NCBI RefSeq assembly: GCF_000383095.1
Contig: NZ_AORL01000023.1
Span: forward strand, 112 to 64,111
From: Sphingomonas sp. PR090111-T3T-6A
GTDB lineage: Bacteria; Pseudomonadota; Alphaproteobacteria; Sphingomonadales; Sphingomonadaceae
Direction of reading: 5' to 3'
Length of the DNA: 64,000 bases
The position numbers and the translations under genes were made by a program. The notes beneath the pieces were generated by a model. It was not told where the DNA came from and ran no database searches. It saw nothing but the letters and a program-made list of their open reading frames with translations. Each line of letters opens with the position of its first letter. Position 1 is the stretch's first letter. This document shows, piece after piece, positions 51,914 through 60,301 of this stretch.

Positions 51914-53398
51914 TCAGGCGGCCGAGCAATATTGGTCGAGGAAATCCTGATGGCGGGGCAGGTTCGCCACCGCCTTCGCGATATTGCCCTTGAGGTTGAC
52001 GAGCGCTTCCCGAAGCTCCTCGGGCGGGAGCAGGCGGCCCATCTGGTGGTGCCCCTTCGGCCGCACGCGCTGGCCGAGCATCACCTGGAGCCAGCTATCG
52101 ACGCGGAACAGATCGTCCGCATCCTGGACGAGATGCCCATCCTCGCGGAACAGCGCGACGCGCTCGGCCAGCGACTCGGGCACCTCCATGGTGCGGCAAT
52201 AATCCCAGAAGGGCGAGTCATCGCGCTCGGTCTGGTGATAATGCAGGATCACGAAGTCGCGCACCCGCTCCAGCTCGGCGCGCGACTGCTGGTTGTAGCG
52301 GCGGACCAGCGCCGGGTTCATCCCGTTGAACGGGAAGTTCTGCACCAGATGCGTCGCGCCCAGCATGATGAGGTGGATGCTGGTCGACTCCAGCGGCTCG
52401 ACGAAGCCCGAGGCGAGGCCGAGCGCGATGCAGTTCTTCTCCCACACCGTCTTGCGCGTGCCGGCGCGGTAGCGGATCAGGCGCGGCTCGGCGATCGGCT
52501 CGCCGTCCAGCTTGGCGAGGAAGCGGGCGCGGGCCTCCTCGTCCGACATATGCTCGCTGCAATAGACGAAGCCGTTGCCCATCCGGTGCTGGAGCGGGAT
52601 GCGCCACTGCCAGCCGGCCTCGTGCGCGCTCGCCAGCGTATAGGGGGAGGCGGGCTTGGTGGAGGGCGTCTGCGCGGCGATGGCGCTGTCGGTCGGCAGC
52701 CAGTGGCGCCAGTCCTCGAAGCCGGCCTTGAGCGTCTGCTCGATCAGCAGGCCGCGGAAGCCCGTGCAGTCGATGAACAGATCGCCTTCCAGCACGCGGC
52801 CGTCGCTGAGCAGGAGGCTCTCGATATAGCCCGTCTCGCCGTTCTGGCGGACCTCGGCGATCTTGCCCTCGACGCGCTTGGCCCCGTGCGCCTCGCTGAA
52901 GGCGCGCAGGAAGCCGGCATAGAGCCCGGCGTCGAGATGATAGGCGTAGTTGATGTTCGCCTTGTCGGATGTGGCGAAGCGCTCGGCCTTGGCCGCCTGA
53001 AGCTCGAAGCAATAATCGCCGATCTCGCCGCCGAAACCCTGCGCCGCCGCCTGCATCCACAGATGCTGGAAGCCGCCCATCCACGTCGAATGGCCCACCT
53101 GCCCGAAGGAGTGGATGTAGCGGTCGCCGATGCCGCCCCAGTTCTCGAAGGTGACGCCGAGCTTGAAGCTCGCCTTGGCGGCCCGCATGAAGCCGCGCTC
53201 GTCGAGGCCGAGCAGGCGGTGGAAGGTGCGCGCCGTGGGGATGGTGGATTCGCCCACGCCGACCGTGCCGATCTCGTCGGACTCGACCAGCGTGATGTCG
53301 AGGAGCGGCCCCAGATGGCGGGAGAGGGCCGCCGCCGCGATCCAGCCGGCGGTTCCGCCCCCTGCAATCACCACTCGCTTCACGGTCTGCGTGCTCAC
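51914..53398 (-). CDS. Flavin-dependent tryptophan-halogenase-like protein
   Basis: This 494-residue flavoprotein matches FAD-dependent tryptophan halogenases. The FAD site is VVIAGGGTAGWIAA; the catalytic Lys79 (AKASFKLGV) aligns in number with PrnA Lys79; WQWRIP (263-268) is the WxWxIP motif that separates halogenases from monooxygenases; and Glu337 sits in EPLESTSIHLI. The GTG start at 53398 gives the usual N-terminus. It is the last gene of a receptor-SapC-cupin-halogenase set, so the substrate is probably not free tryptophan but something linked to the imported compound. Confidence 0.9.
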   Translation of the reverse strand: MSTQTVKRVVIAGGGTAGWIAAAALSRHLGPLLDITLVESDEIGTVGVGESTIPTARTFHRLLGLDERGFMRAAKASFKLGVTFENWGGIGDRYIHSFGQVGHSTWMGGFQHLWMQAAAQGFGGEIGDYCFELQAAKAERFATSDKANINYAYHLDAGLYAGFLRAFSEAHGAKRVEGKIAEVRQNGETGYIESLLLSDGRVLEGDLFIDCTGFRGLLIEQTLKAGFEDWRHWLPTDSAIAAQTPSTKPASPYTLASAHEAGWQWRIPLQHRMGNGFVYCSEHMSDEEARARFLAKLDGEPIAEPRLIRYRAGTRKTVWEKNCIALGLASGFVEPLESTSIHLIMLGATHLVQNFPFNGMNPALVRRYNQQSRAELERVRDFVILHYHQTERDDSPFWDYCRTMEVPESLAERVALFREDGHLVQDADDLFRVDSWLQVMLGQRVRPKGHHQMGRLLPPEELREALVNLKGNIAKAVANLPRHQDFLDQYCSAA

Positions 53399-53418
53399 AT
53401 CGGGCTCCGGGTTCAAGG

Positions 53419-54450
53419 TTATCGGTTGAGGCGGTTGAGGAGGAGGGCGCGCAGCCGCCGCGCCTTCATCTCGTCGAGCGGGCCGAGCGGGCCTTGCGCA
53501 TGCTCGGGCAGATGGGCGGCGGCGCGATCGGCGGGGCCGAAGATGTAATAGTCGAACAGCTCGCGCCACGCCCGCTTCTCGCTCTCCGGCCGGTCGCGGA
53601 GGCTCAGCAGGCCGTGGAGCAGCGTGTTCTGGGGAGAATCCAGGAAGCGCGGCGCGCCGGTCCACCAATAGTTGATCATGGCGTTGAAGGCATCGAGCGC
53701 ATCGACCTGATGCCACCAGAGCGCGGGATAGAAGAGCACGTCGCCCGGCTCCATCTCGACCACCCGCGCGGCGGCGAGCGCCTGTGCGAAGCGGGGAAAG
53801 CGATCGAGATCGGGCGCGTGGAGATCGACCATGCTGACCACCTGCCCGCCGGGCGTCGGCTCCAGCGGGCCGGGGTAGAGATTGTGGACCTGCTCGGGCG
53901 GGAAGAGGGTGAACCGCCGCCGGCCGACCATGCAGCAGGCGATGTTGTTCGACATGTCGTAATGGGTGGCGGCGGTGGTGCGATTGCCGATCCAGATGCT
54001 GACCAGCGGCGGGCTCGCCCCGAAGGCCGCCTCGTCGAGCGCAAGTCCGTTCTCGGCGCGCAGGCCCGGCAGATAGGAATCGAGATCGGTCGACCCCACG
54101 TAGAAGGAGGGCGCCTCGGGATCGTCGAGATGCCCGCGGATGCGATCGAGGAAGGCGTCCAACGCGACGCTTTCGGCCCGGAAGTTCATGGCCGTCACAT
54201 CGTCGTTATAGAAGAAGCGCCCCTTGATCTCGGGCGCGCCCGTATAGCCCGCGACCGGACGCCCCCGATAGAAGCCCTTGAGATAGGCCATCGCCGCATC
54301 CGCCCCCCCGGCGCCTGCGCGGACCAGCGGCCAGTCGCGGGCGAGGCCCTTGAACAGCACCGGCTGCTGGCCTTGCAGCAGCGCGGCGAGGTCGATGTCG
54401 GCCGCCGTCCGGCCGGTCACGGTTTCGACGGGCGGCACCGTGTCCAGCAT
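53419..54450 (-). CDS. Cupin-like (JmjC-fold) protein
   Basis: This 343-residue protein belongs to the cupin_8/JmjC-like family of Fe(II)/2-oxoglutarate-type enzymes. The HxD metal motif is THYDMSNNIACCM and the distal His lies in ALWWHQVDALD; GNRTTAATHYD and MVGRRRFTLFPPEQ flank the barrel. The N-terminus (PVLFKGLARDWPL) is typical of cupin_8 proteins that accompany tryptophan-halogenase genes. It may hydroxylate a protein or small molecule. It overlaps no neighbour; gaps to SapC and the halogenase are 4 and 20 bases. Confidence 0.86.
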   Translation of the reverse strand: MLDTVPPVETVTGRTAADIDLAALLQGQQPVLFKGLARDWPLVRAGAGGADAAMAYLKGFYRGRPVAGYTGAPEIKGRFFYNDDVTAMNFRAESVALDAFLDRIRGHLDDPEAPSFYVGSTDLDSYLPGLRAENGLALDEAAFGASPPLVSIWIGNRTTAATHYDMSNNIACCMVGRRRFTLFPPEQVHNLYPGPLEPTPGGQVVSMVDLHAPDLDRFPRFAQALAAARVVEMEPGDVLFYPALWWHQVDALDAFNAMINYWWTGAPRFLDSPQNTLLHGLLSLRDRPESEKRAWRELFDYYIFGPADRAAAHLPEHAQGPLGPLDEMKARRLRALLLNRLNR

Positions 54451-54454
54451 GGGA

Positions 54455-55213
54455 TCAGGCTATCTCGGGCACGCGCCCGGCCTCGCGCTTGCGGTTCTTC
54501 ATGTCGATCAGGCGGCTGATATTGCCCATCGACTGAACCACGTTGAACGCCGCCCGCAGGAAGCCCGCACGGTGCAGCTTCTCCAGCGCCGCGCCGTCGA
54601 GCTGCTGGAGCTTCTCGGCGCTGACCGTGTGATAATCGGGCAGGTCGTAGCGCGTCGTCTCGTCGAGCGATATCTGGAGGCGCACCGGCTCGATCAGCCC
54701 ATGCTCGGCAAAGGCCTCGTACATCGCCTGGCCGACCTCCAGCCCGTCATGGATGACGCGCAGGATACGGATCTCATGGTCGAGATAGGGGGCATGGCCG
54801 CCCTGGGCCAGGAAGAGCGGCTGGCTGCCTTCCTCCTCGCCGCCGCGCCGGATGCGGGGGTGGTCGAGATCGACATGGATCATCGGCTCGCGGATGCGCT
54901 CGCCCTCCACCTCGCGCTCCTGAAAGCCGATCAGGAAGGGGCCGCGCTGGTGGATGGCGGGGACGTAGCGGCCGGTCCAGCCATTCTGTTCGAGATAGAG
55001 ATTCTCGTCGCGATCGAGGCCGAGCAGCACCACCGCCTGATAGCGGCCATCCTCGGCCCGCTGGAACAGGATCGGATATTCCCGCTGCGCTTCCTCGAAT
55101 TCGGTGGGGAAGATCAGCGTCTGGTTGACGGCGTCGCCGAAAGCGGCGGCATGGCCGAGCATGACCCGGAGATCATGATGCTCGACATTGTTCAGCAGCA
55201 TTATGTTCGTCAT
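54455..55213 (-). CDS. SapC family protein
   Basis: This 252-residue cytosolic protein matches the SapC family (named from a Campylobacter S-layer locus, function unknown). Features are MLLNNVEHHDLRVMLGHAAAFG at the start, TLIFPTEFEEAQREYPILFQ, and LYLEQNGWTGRYVPAIHQRGPFLIGF (in part: GRYVPAIHQRGPFLIGFQ). The C-terminus is helical. Such proteins sit beside TonB-dependent receptors with a cupin and a halogenase in sphingomonads, caulobacters and xanthomonads. The ATG is the first gene after the receptor terminator. Confidence 0.88.
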   Translation of the reverse strand: MTNIMLLNNVEHHDLRVMLGHAAAFGDAVNQTLIFPTEFEEAQREYPILFQRAEDGRYQAVVLLGLDRDENLYLEQNGWTGRYVPAIHQRGPFLIGFQEREVEGERIREPMIHVDLDHPRIRRGGEEEGSQPLFLAQGGHAPYLDHEIRILRVIHDGLEVGQAMYEAFAEHGLIEPVRLQISLDETTRYDLPDYHTVSAEKLQQLDGAALEKLHRAGFLRAAFNVVQSMGNISRLIDMKNRKREAGRVPEIA

Positions 55214-55341
55214 GCGAAAATCCCGAGAGCTTGTCGCTGGCCCGTCGGCCGCGCCGCCGTTTCCGAAGAAGCGTCAGCGCCCCGATCGAGCGGGACCCGC
55301 ATCAGCATGGAGCCAAGTCAGGCCCCGTTTCAACCCCAAGG

Positions 55342-55371
55342 AAAAGGGCCGCCACCCGAAAGCGGCGGCCC
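55342..55371 (-). terminator. Intrinsic terminator after TonB receptor
   Basis: On the minus strand GGGCCGCC and GGCGGCCC (plus one extra pair) form a stem around GCTTTCGGGT, followed by TTTTC. It separates the receptor from the SapC-cupin-halogenase genes, so the latter depend on read-through or their own promoter. Confidence 0.85.
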
Positions 55372-55398
55372 CTCCTTCGTCCGTAAGCTCGTTCAGGC

Positions 55399-58300
55399 TC
55401 AGAACTTGTAGCGCGCCCCGAAAAGGAAGCGGCGCTGCAGTTCCTGCGCGAACCACACGTTGCTCACCGAGCGGCCATAGGTACGCAGGCTCTCGTTGGT
55501 GAGGTTGATGGCTTCCACCGTCACGCCGATACGCGGCGTGATGTCGTAGCTGATGTTCGCATCGAGCTGACCGTAAGCCTTGGTGTTGACCGGGTTACGA
55601 TAGCTGTCGCGGTTGAGCGACGACAGGAACTTGTCGCGCCAGTTGTACGACAGGCGGGCGGAGATGCCGTTCTTGTCGTAGATCAGCGTGGCGTTGGCCG
55701 AGTTGCTGAGGCCCGTCAGCGCGAACTGGTCGACGTTCGGATCGCCGCCATTGTCGAAGCCGACGTCGCCATGGACGTAGGTGAAGCTCGCCGCGACGCC
55801 AATGCCCGTATTCCCGAAGAAATGCTGGCCCTGAAGTTCGAAGCCCCAGATCTGCGCATCCCGATTGTTGATCGGCTTGGAGATGGAAAACTGGTAATCC
55901 GGGTCGTCCGCATTGCCGTCGATGTCGACCGCCGACAGGACGTCGTTGACGAAGGCCTGGTCGACGGTGTGCGTCGCCGGGTTGTAGTGCGCCCCGAACT
56001 CGGTCGCCGCCGCGGCCGCGCCATCCCGCTGGATGAGGGCCGCATAGGTGAACAGGTTCACGTCGCTGATGTCGGCGCCCAGACCCTGGAGCGCGGCCTT
56101 GGCATCGCCCGAACGGGTGCCGGGAGCGCCCGAAGTGGGATCCTTCAGGCCGAACAGCGGTCCGGTCGTCTCGCCCGTGCCCAGGAAGTTGTGCACGCGC
56201 TTGTCGAAGAAACCGACCGAGATGTAGCTGTCGCGCTTGTAATACCACTCGAACGACACGTCGAAGTTGTCCGAGATCAGCGGCGCGAGGTTGGTGTTGC
56301 CGGTGGTCGCGGTCGGGACGCCGCCGATCGCCGTCGGACGCGGCGGGCCCGACACGGCGGTCGACGCGAACAGCGTGTCGTAGTTCGGACGCGCGATCGT
56401 GCGGCTCGCCGAGAAGCGGGCGATCAGGTTCGACTTCAGGTTGAGCGAGAAGTCGAACGCCGGCAGCAGGTTGTCGTAGTGGCCGGTGTTGCGCAGCACC
56501 GTCGGCGTGTTGGACACCTTCACCGTGAAGTCGTTGTCCGACACCCAGGTGATGGCGGTCGGCACGGCTTCGAGCGAGGTCGCCTGCTCTTCGGTGTGCT
56601 CGTAACGGGCACCCGCGACGAGGTTGGCGTCCATGCCGGCGAGCTGGCCCTTCCAGGTGACCTGGCCATAGACGGCCCAGATCTTCTCGCGGACGGTGTT
56701 GTTCTCGTTGTTGGTGATGGCGACCTGGTGGCCGTCCGTGCCGTTGGCGGAGTCGACCGCAAGATAACCCTGCGACAGATCGTTGTAGAGCGTCAGCGGA
56801 TCGCCGCGGAAGGCGATCAGGTTCGCGCCCGTGGCGTGCGGATCATAGGAGTTGAACTTGCAGAGCAGGCAGAAGTCATGAAGCGTGCCGGGCGACATCG
56901 CCTCGACGTCGCCGGGATTGTCGACCGACCAGTTGCCGAGCGTCTGCTGGGTCGCCAGCAGCTTCTCGTTGGTCTTGGTGTCGCGATACAGGCCGCCGAA
57001 GTCGAAGCGGCTGCCGCCACCCAGATCCCAGCCGCCGTCGGCGCGGATTTCCTTGACCGTCTGGCGCTGGCTGGTGGTGAAGGTGCGGCCGATCGACGAA
57101 CCGACGTCGCCCACGTCGAGCACGCCGTTGTTGTTGCCCTTCTGGGAATCGTCGATCGTCTCGTCCTGGACGGGGATCGGGCCGCTGTAATCGACCGAGT
57201 GCGCGGCGATCACGTTGGCGCCGAGGCCGACGAGGGTCGAGCTGGTGCCGTTCTTGTTGTCCGGCAGAACCGACGACTTGCCGTAGTGGCCGTCGACCGA
57301 GAAGGTGAAGCGGTCGGTGACGTCCCACTTCGCGTTCAGGCCGTAATCCTGAAGCGTGTTCTTCTGGGCGCGAGCCTGCTGTTCGAAGTCGACGTCCTTC
57401 ACGCCTGCGATGGTTTCATGCAGGTAGGTCGTGGTCGCGACGGTCGGGTTGTTGTCGAAGGTGACTTCGTCGAACGGACGGTTGAACCAGTTGGATTCGT
57501 CCGAACGGATTTCCTTCTGCTTGGTCTGGACGTAGAGGGCATCCGCCGTCAGCGTCAGCGTGTCGACCGGCTTCCACTGCACGACGCCGCGCGTGTTGAA
57601 GCGCTCATACTTGTCGTCCGAGAAGTGATAGCGGCTGTCGTTCGGGACCGAGACCAGCTCGTTCGGGTTCGACGGCATGTTGTTGATCTTGGTCGTGCCG
57701 TCGCTCTTCACGAAGCCGTTGGCCGGATCGAGGAAGTCCGAAAGAGTACGGATGTTCCAGTCGTTCGACGTGGCGGCGACGGTCGAGAAATGGCGCTGCG
57801 AATAGTTGCCGAACAGCGAGACGCCGAAGGTCTGATCCGGATTGCTCCAGTTGAGGACGCCGGTGATGTCGGGCGTGACCTTCGAGCCGCAATGGACGCA
57901 GTCGTCGGCGCTGGTGTCCCAGTTGGCCTTGGCGCCGATCGAGCCGTTGAAGCCCGGATCCTTGGCGTCGAGCGGCGAGCGGGTTACGACGTTGATCGTG
58001 GCGCCGATGCCGCCCGAGGGAACGGCCGCGCGGCCGGTCTTGTAGACTTCCAGCGTCTTGACGCCTTCGGTCGCGATGTTCGAGAAGTCGAACGAGCGGG
58101 TGACGCCGCGCGAACCGTCGCCGCTTTCGTCGCCGCCGACCGTCTGGTCGTAGGAGGACGCCAGCGTGCGGCCGTTCAACGTCACGAGGTTGTAGCTCGG
58201 GCCGAAGCCGCGAACGGTGACCTGCGCGCCTTCGCCGTTGACGCGGTCGATCGACACGCCGGGAATGCGCTGGAGGGATTCCGCGAGGTTCGTATCGGGG

Positions 58301-58602
58301 AACTTGCCGATATCTTCCGCCGAAATCGCGTCGACGATGCCGAGCGTGTTGCGCTTGATCGCGATCGAGCGTTCCAGCGAGGCGCGGATGCCGGTGACGA
58401 CGATCTCGCTGCCGACGCCTGCGGTGGCGGCGTCACTTTGCGGACCGGCGGCGGTTTGTGGTGCGGCGAGCGTGGGTGCCGCTGCGTCCGACGGCCCCGA
58501 GGCCGTCTGCGCCATCGCGACGCCCGGTATCGCAAGACCGGTGGCGACAGCAATCGTCGATGCCGAACGCGCAAGCGTCGGCAAGAGCCCGAAGCCCTTC
58601 AT
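55399..58602 (-). CDS. TonB-dependent receptor (Xanthomonas/Caulobacter type)
   Basis: This 1067-residue outer-membrane receptor has a signal peptide ending GVAMAQ, a plug domain (DAISAEDIGKFPDTNLAESL, IPGVSIDRVNGEGAQVTVRG) and a 22-strand beta-barrel ending in the terminal aromatic Phe of LFGARYKF. The plug wording IGKFPDTNLAESLQRIPGVS is diagnostic of the TIGR01782-like TonB-Xanth-Caul group, often used for carbohydrate or plant-derived compounds. No TonB box is obvious by eye. It is under a LacI-type operator and ends at a terminator before sapC. Confidence 0.94.
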   Translation of the reverse strand: MKGFGLLPTLARSASTIAVATGLAIPGVAMAQTASGPSDAAAPTLAAPQTAAGPQSDAATAGVGSEIVVTGIRASLERSIAIKRNTLGIVDAISAEDIGKFPDTNLAESLQRIPGVSIDRVNGEGAQVTVRGFGPSYNLVTLNGRTLASSYDQTVGGDESGDGSRGVTRSFDFSNIATEGVKTLEVYKTGRAAVPSGGIGATINVVTRSPLDAKDPGFNGSIGAKANWDTSADDCVHCGSKVTPDITGVLNWSNPDQTFGVSLFGNYSQRHFSTVAATSNDWNIRTLSDFLDPANGFVKSDGTTKINNMPSNPNELVSVPNDSRYHFSDDKYERFNTRGVVQWKPVDTLTLTADALYVQTKQKEIRSDESNWFNRPFDEVTFDNNPTVATTTYLHETIAGVKDVDFEQQARAQKNTLQDYGLNAKWDVTDRFTFSVDGHYGKSSVLPDNKNGTSSTLVGLGANVIAAHSVDYSGPIPVQDETIDDSQKGNNNGVLDVGDVGSSIGRTFTTSQRQTVKEIRADGGWDLGGGSRFDFGGLYRDTKTNEKLLATQQTLGNWSVDNPGDVEAMSPGTLHDFCLLCKFNSYDPHATGANLIAFRGDPLTLYNDLSQGYLAVDSANGTDGHQVAITNNENNTVREKIWAVYGQVTWKGQLAGMDANLVAGARYEHTEEQATSLEAVPTAITWVSDNDFTVKVSNTPTVLRNTGHYDNLLPAFDFSLNLKSNLIARFSASRTIARPNYDTLFASTAVSGPPRPTAIGGVPTATTGNTNLAPLISDNFDVSFEWYYKRDSYISVGFFDKRVHNFLGTGETTGPLFGLKDPTSGAPGTRSGDAKAALQGLGADISDVNLFTYAALIQRDGAAAAATEFGAHYNPATHTVDQAFVNDVLSAVDIDGNADDPDYQFSISKPINNRDAQIWGFELQGQHFFGNTGIGVAASFTYVHGDVGFDNGGDPNVDQFALTGLSNSANATLIYDKNGISARLSYNWRDKFLSSLNRDSYRNPVNTKAYGQLDANISYDITPRIGVTVEAINLTNESLRTYGRSVSNVWFAQELQRRFLFGARYKF

Positions 58603-58904
58603 GAAACCCCCTCCATCTGGCGCCGGTCCCTGATACCGGCCTCATTTTTCACTCGGGCAATCTTACGCCGCCCGATGGTAGGGCTACCATCCAGACACCA
58701 ATTGTCAATGCTGTCATCCGCTAAAATCCTAGGATGTGCATCTGTGCAACAGCACCATGACTTGGCCTGTTTTGACCTGTTCTTAATTTATCACATCAAT
58801 ACTCGGAAAACCGCATTGAGCCGTACTTCCGAGGCGCGTTGATCGCGAAAATCGGGGTCCGGGAAGAGGTGGGCGCTGCAACATCCGGACACGCGCCAGC
58901 AGGC
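58603..58904. other. Promoter region of the TonB receptor
   Basis: About 300 bases between the receptor and the PHA-system gene, both on the minus strand. Apart from the operator/promoter at 58674-58708, a tandem motif ACAGGTCAAAACAGGCCAA lies at about 58762-58781. The rest is AT-rich without a gene. Confidence 0.5.
58674..58708 (-). promoter_or_regulatory. LacI-type operator overlapping receptor promoter
   Basis: GATGGTA-GGGC-TACCATC (58674-58691) is a perfect inverted repeat with core TGGTAGGGCTACCA, very close to the TGGTAGCGCTACCA-type operators of LacI-family sugar regulators in Caulobacter. A TTGACA box (58708-58703) lies 17 bases upstream of the expected -10, which falls inside the operator. 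This supports repression relieved by a substrate. No LacI gene is in the window. Confidence 0.55.
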
Positions 58905-59228
58905 TTACCCCGAATGATCGGGCAGCAGCAGCTCCTCTCCCCCACGCTGAATCGCTGCCGAGATGGCTCCGGACATGAAGGAAAGAATCGGTGGTAGAAT
59001 GAGACCAACGCGCACGATTCGGTCTTCGATATCGATCGTCGCGTTCGCGGATTGCCCGAGCGCCACGATGTGGACGGTCATGCGATCTTCGCCCGGCCAG
59101 GCGGTCGTCATCTGCGCGACGCCTCCGGGGATGTGCTGCGGCAGTTCCCCGATCCGGTTCGCGAGCCGCCGGCGCACTTCCTGCCGGCCGAGCGTATGGG
59201 GAATTTCGATCGTCGGCCCGCTGGCCAT
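58905..59228 (-). CDS. Polyhydroxyalkanoic acid system family protein
   Basis: This 107-residue protein matches the small PHA system family (PF09650 type): MASGPTIEIPHTLGRQEVRRRLANRIGELP, WPGEDRMTVHIVALGQSANATIDIEDRIVRVG (in part: MTVHIVALGQSANATIDIED) and LPPILSFMSGAISAAIQRGGEELL. Quoted stretches are partial. Such proteins are linked to PHA granules or stress, and the role is not settled. It lies near the kdp operon but probably has its own promoter. Start at ATG 59228. Confidence 0.8.
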   Translation of the reverse strand: MASGPTIEIPHTLGRQEVRRRLANRIGELPQHIPGGVAQMTTAWPGEDRMTVHIVALGQSANATIDIEDRIVRVGLILPPILSFMSGAISAAIQRGGEELLLPDHSG

Positions 59229-59296
59229 GGCGCCTCGCCTTTCGGGTTGATCGTATCACTGCTGAAACAGGCGGGGCGAGGCGACGGTTCCGGGGC

Positions 59297-59641
59297 TCAG
59301 GCGGTCATCCGGCCATGGGGGGCGGCTGGTTCGGGATCGACCGGAGGATCGTCGGACGACCAGCGGGATTCCTCAAGCGCGGCCGGCGCGCGCGAGATCC
59401 AGCGCTCGGAGATGCGGACCCGGTCGAACAGGTGATGCCCTTCCAGAAGCAATGCGGCGCCGGCACTGCCCAGCGCGAAGGCAACCAGTGACAGAAGATA
59501 GACCAGCGGTGGCTGCTCTGCGGGAACGGGCGCGCTGATCGCGACGAGGATGTGGCCGACGCCATAGGCCGCCGCCAGCAGGAGTAGGCCGAACGGTCGC
59601 AGCGTCCAGCGCAGGAGGCGCTTGTTCTTCTGGTCCATCAT
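59297..59641 (-). CDS. Small two-TM hypothetical protein
   Basis: This 114-residue protein has a basic N-terminus (MMDQKNKRLLRWTLRPFG), two TM helices (LLLLAAAYGVGHILVAIS and LVYLLSLVAFALGSAGAALL) and an acidic, Pro-rich C-terminus (ESRWSSDDPPVDPEPAAPHG). No family was recognised. Two consecutive Met codons give starts at 59641 or 59638. It follows kdpC by 59 bases on the same strand and may belong to the kdp transcript. Confidence 0.6.
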   Translation of the reverse strand: MMDQKNKRLLRWTLRPFGLLLLAAAYGVGHILVAISAPVPAEQPPLVYLLSLVAFALGSAGAALLLEGHHLFDRVRISERWISRAPAALEESRWSSDDPPVDPEPAAPHGRMTA

Positions 59642-59700
59642 CCGTTCCCAGGCTGCCGGGCGGAACGCCGCCCCCGCGCGAAGCAGGGGCGGCAGGCGCG

Positions 59701-60291
59701 TCACGGCTCGGGGTGGCCGAGCGCATCGAGTGCGCGGTTGAGCGCCAGCACGTTCACGCGGGGGTCTCCGAGGAAGGAGATCGCCGGCGTATCGATGCTG
59801 CGCGTGACGAGCTGGCGCACCACGTCGACGCCGAGGCCGCGCGCCTTCGCCACGCGGTCGACCTGGAAGAAGGCGGCGTCCGGTGAGATGTCCGGGTCGA
59901 GGCCTGATCCCGAGGCGGTCGCGAGGTCGGCGGGGATCGCGCGGCCGGGGGCTTCGGTGGAGAGCTTCGTGACGTCGCCTTTCACGCGGTCGGCGAGCGG
60001 CTGACTCGTCGGGCCGTAGTTTGAGCCGGACGAGGCCGTGCCGTCATAGCCCTTGCCCGCCGCCGACGGGCGGGGGTGGAAGTAGCGATCGGAAGCGAAG
60101 GCCTGGCCGATCAGCTCGGAGCCGATGGCCTTGCCGGCCTTGTCCGTCACCAGGCTGCCATTGGCCTGGTGGGGGAAGACGGCCTGCGCGACGCCGGTGA
60201 TCGCCAGCGGATAGACGAGCCCCAACAGCACCGCGAAACCGGCGGTCATCGTGAAGGCGGGGCGCAATGAGGTGGTGAAGTCCTTGGCCAT
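59701..60291 (-). CDS. kdpC: K+-transporting ATPase subunit C
   Basis: This 196-residue inner-membrane protein is KdpC, which stabilises KdpB. The N-terminal TM helix (FTMTAGFAVLLGLVYPLAITG) is followed by the periplasmic domain with SELIGQAFASDRYFHPRPSAAG, SGSNYGPTSQPLADRVKGDV, DLATASGSGLDPDISPDAAF and FLGDPRVNVLALNRALD. All family landmarks are present. It is 10 bases from kdpB. Confidence 0.97.
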   Translation of the reverse strand: MAKDFTTSLRPAFTMTAGFAVLLGLVYPLAITGVAQAVFPHQANGSLVTDKAGKAIGSELIGQAFASDRYFHPRPSAAGKGYDGTASSGSNYGPTSQPLADRVKGDVTKLSTEAPGRAIPADLATASGSGLDPDISPDAAFFQVDRVAKARGLGVDVVRQLVTRSIDTPAISFLGDPRVNVLALNRALDALGHPEP

Positions 60292-60301
60292 GATGAAATC
60301 C

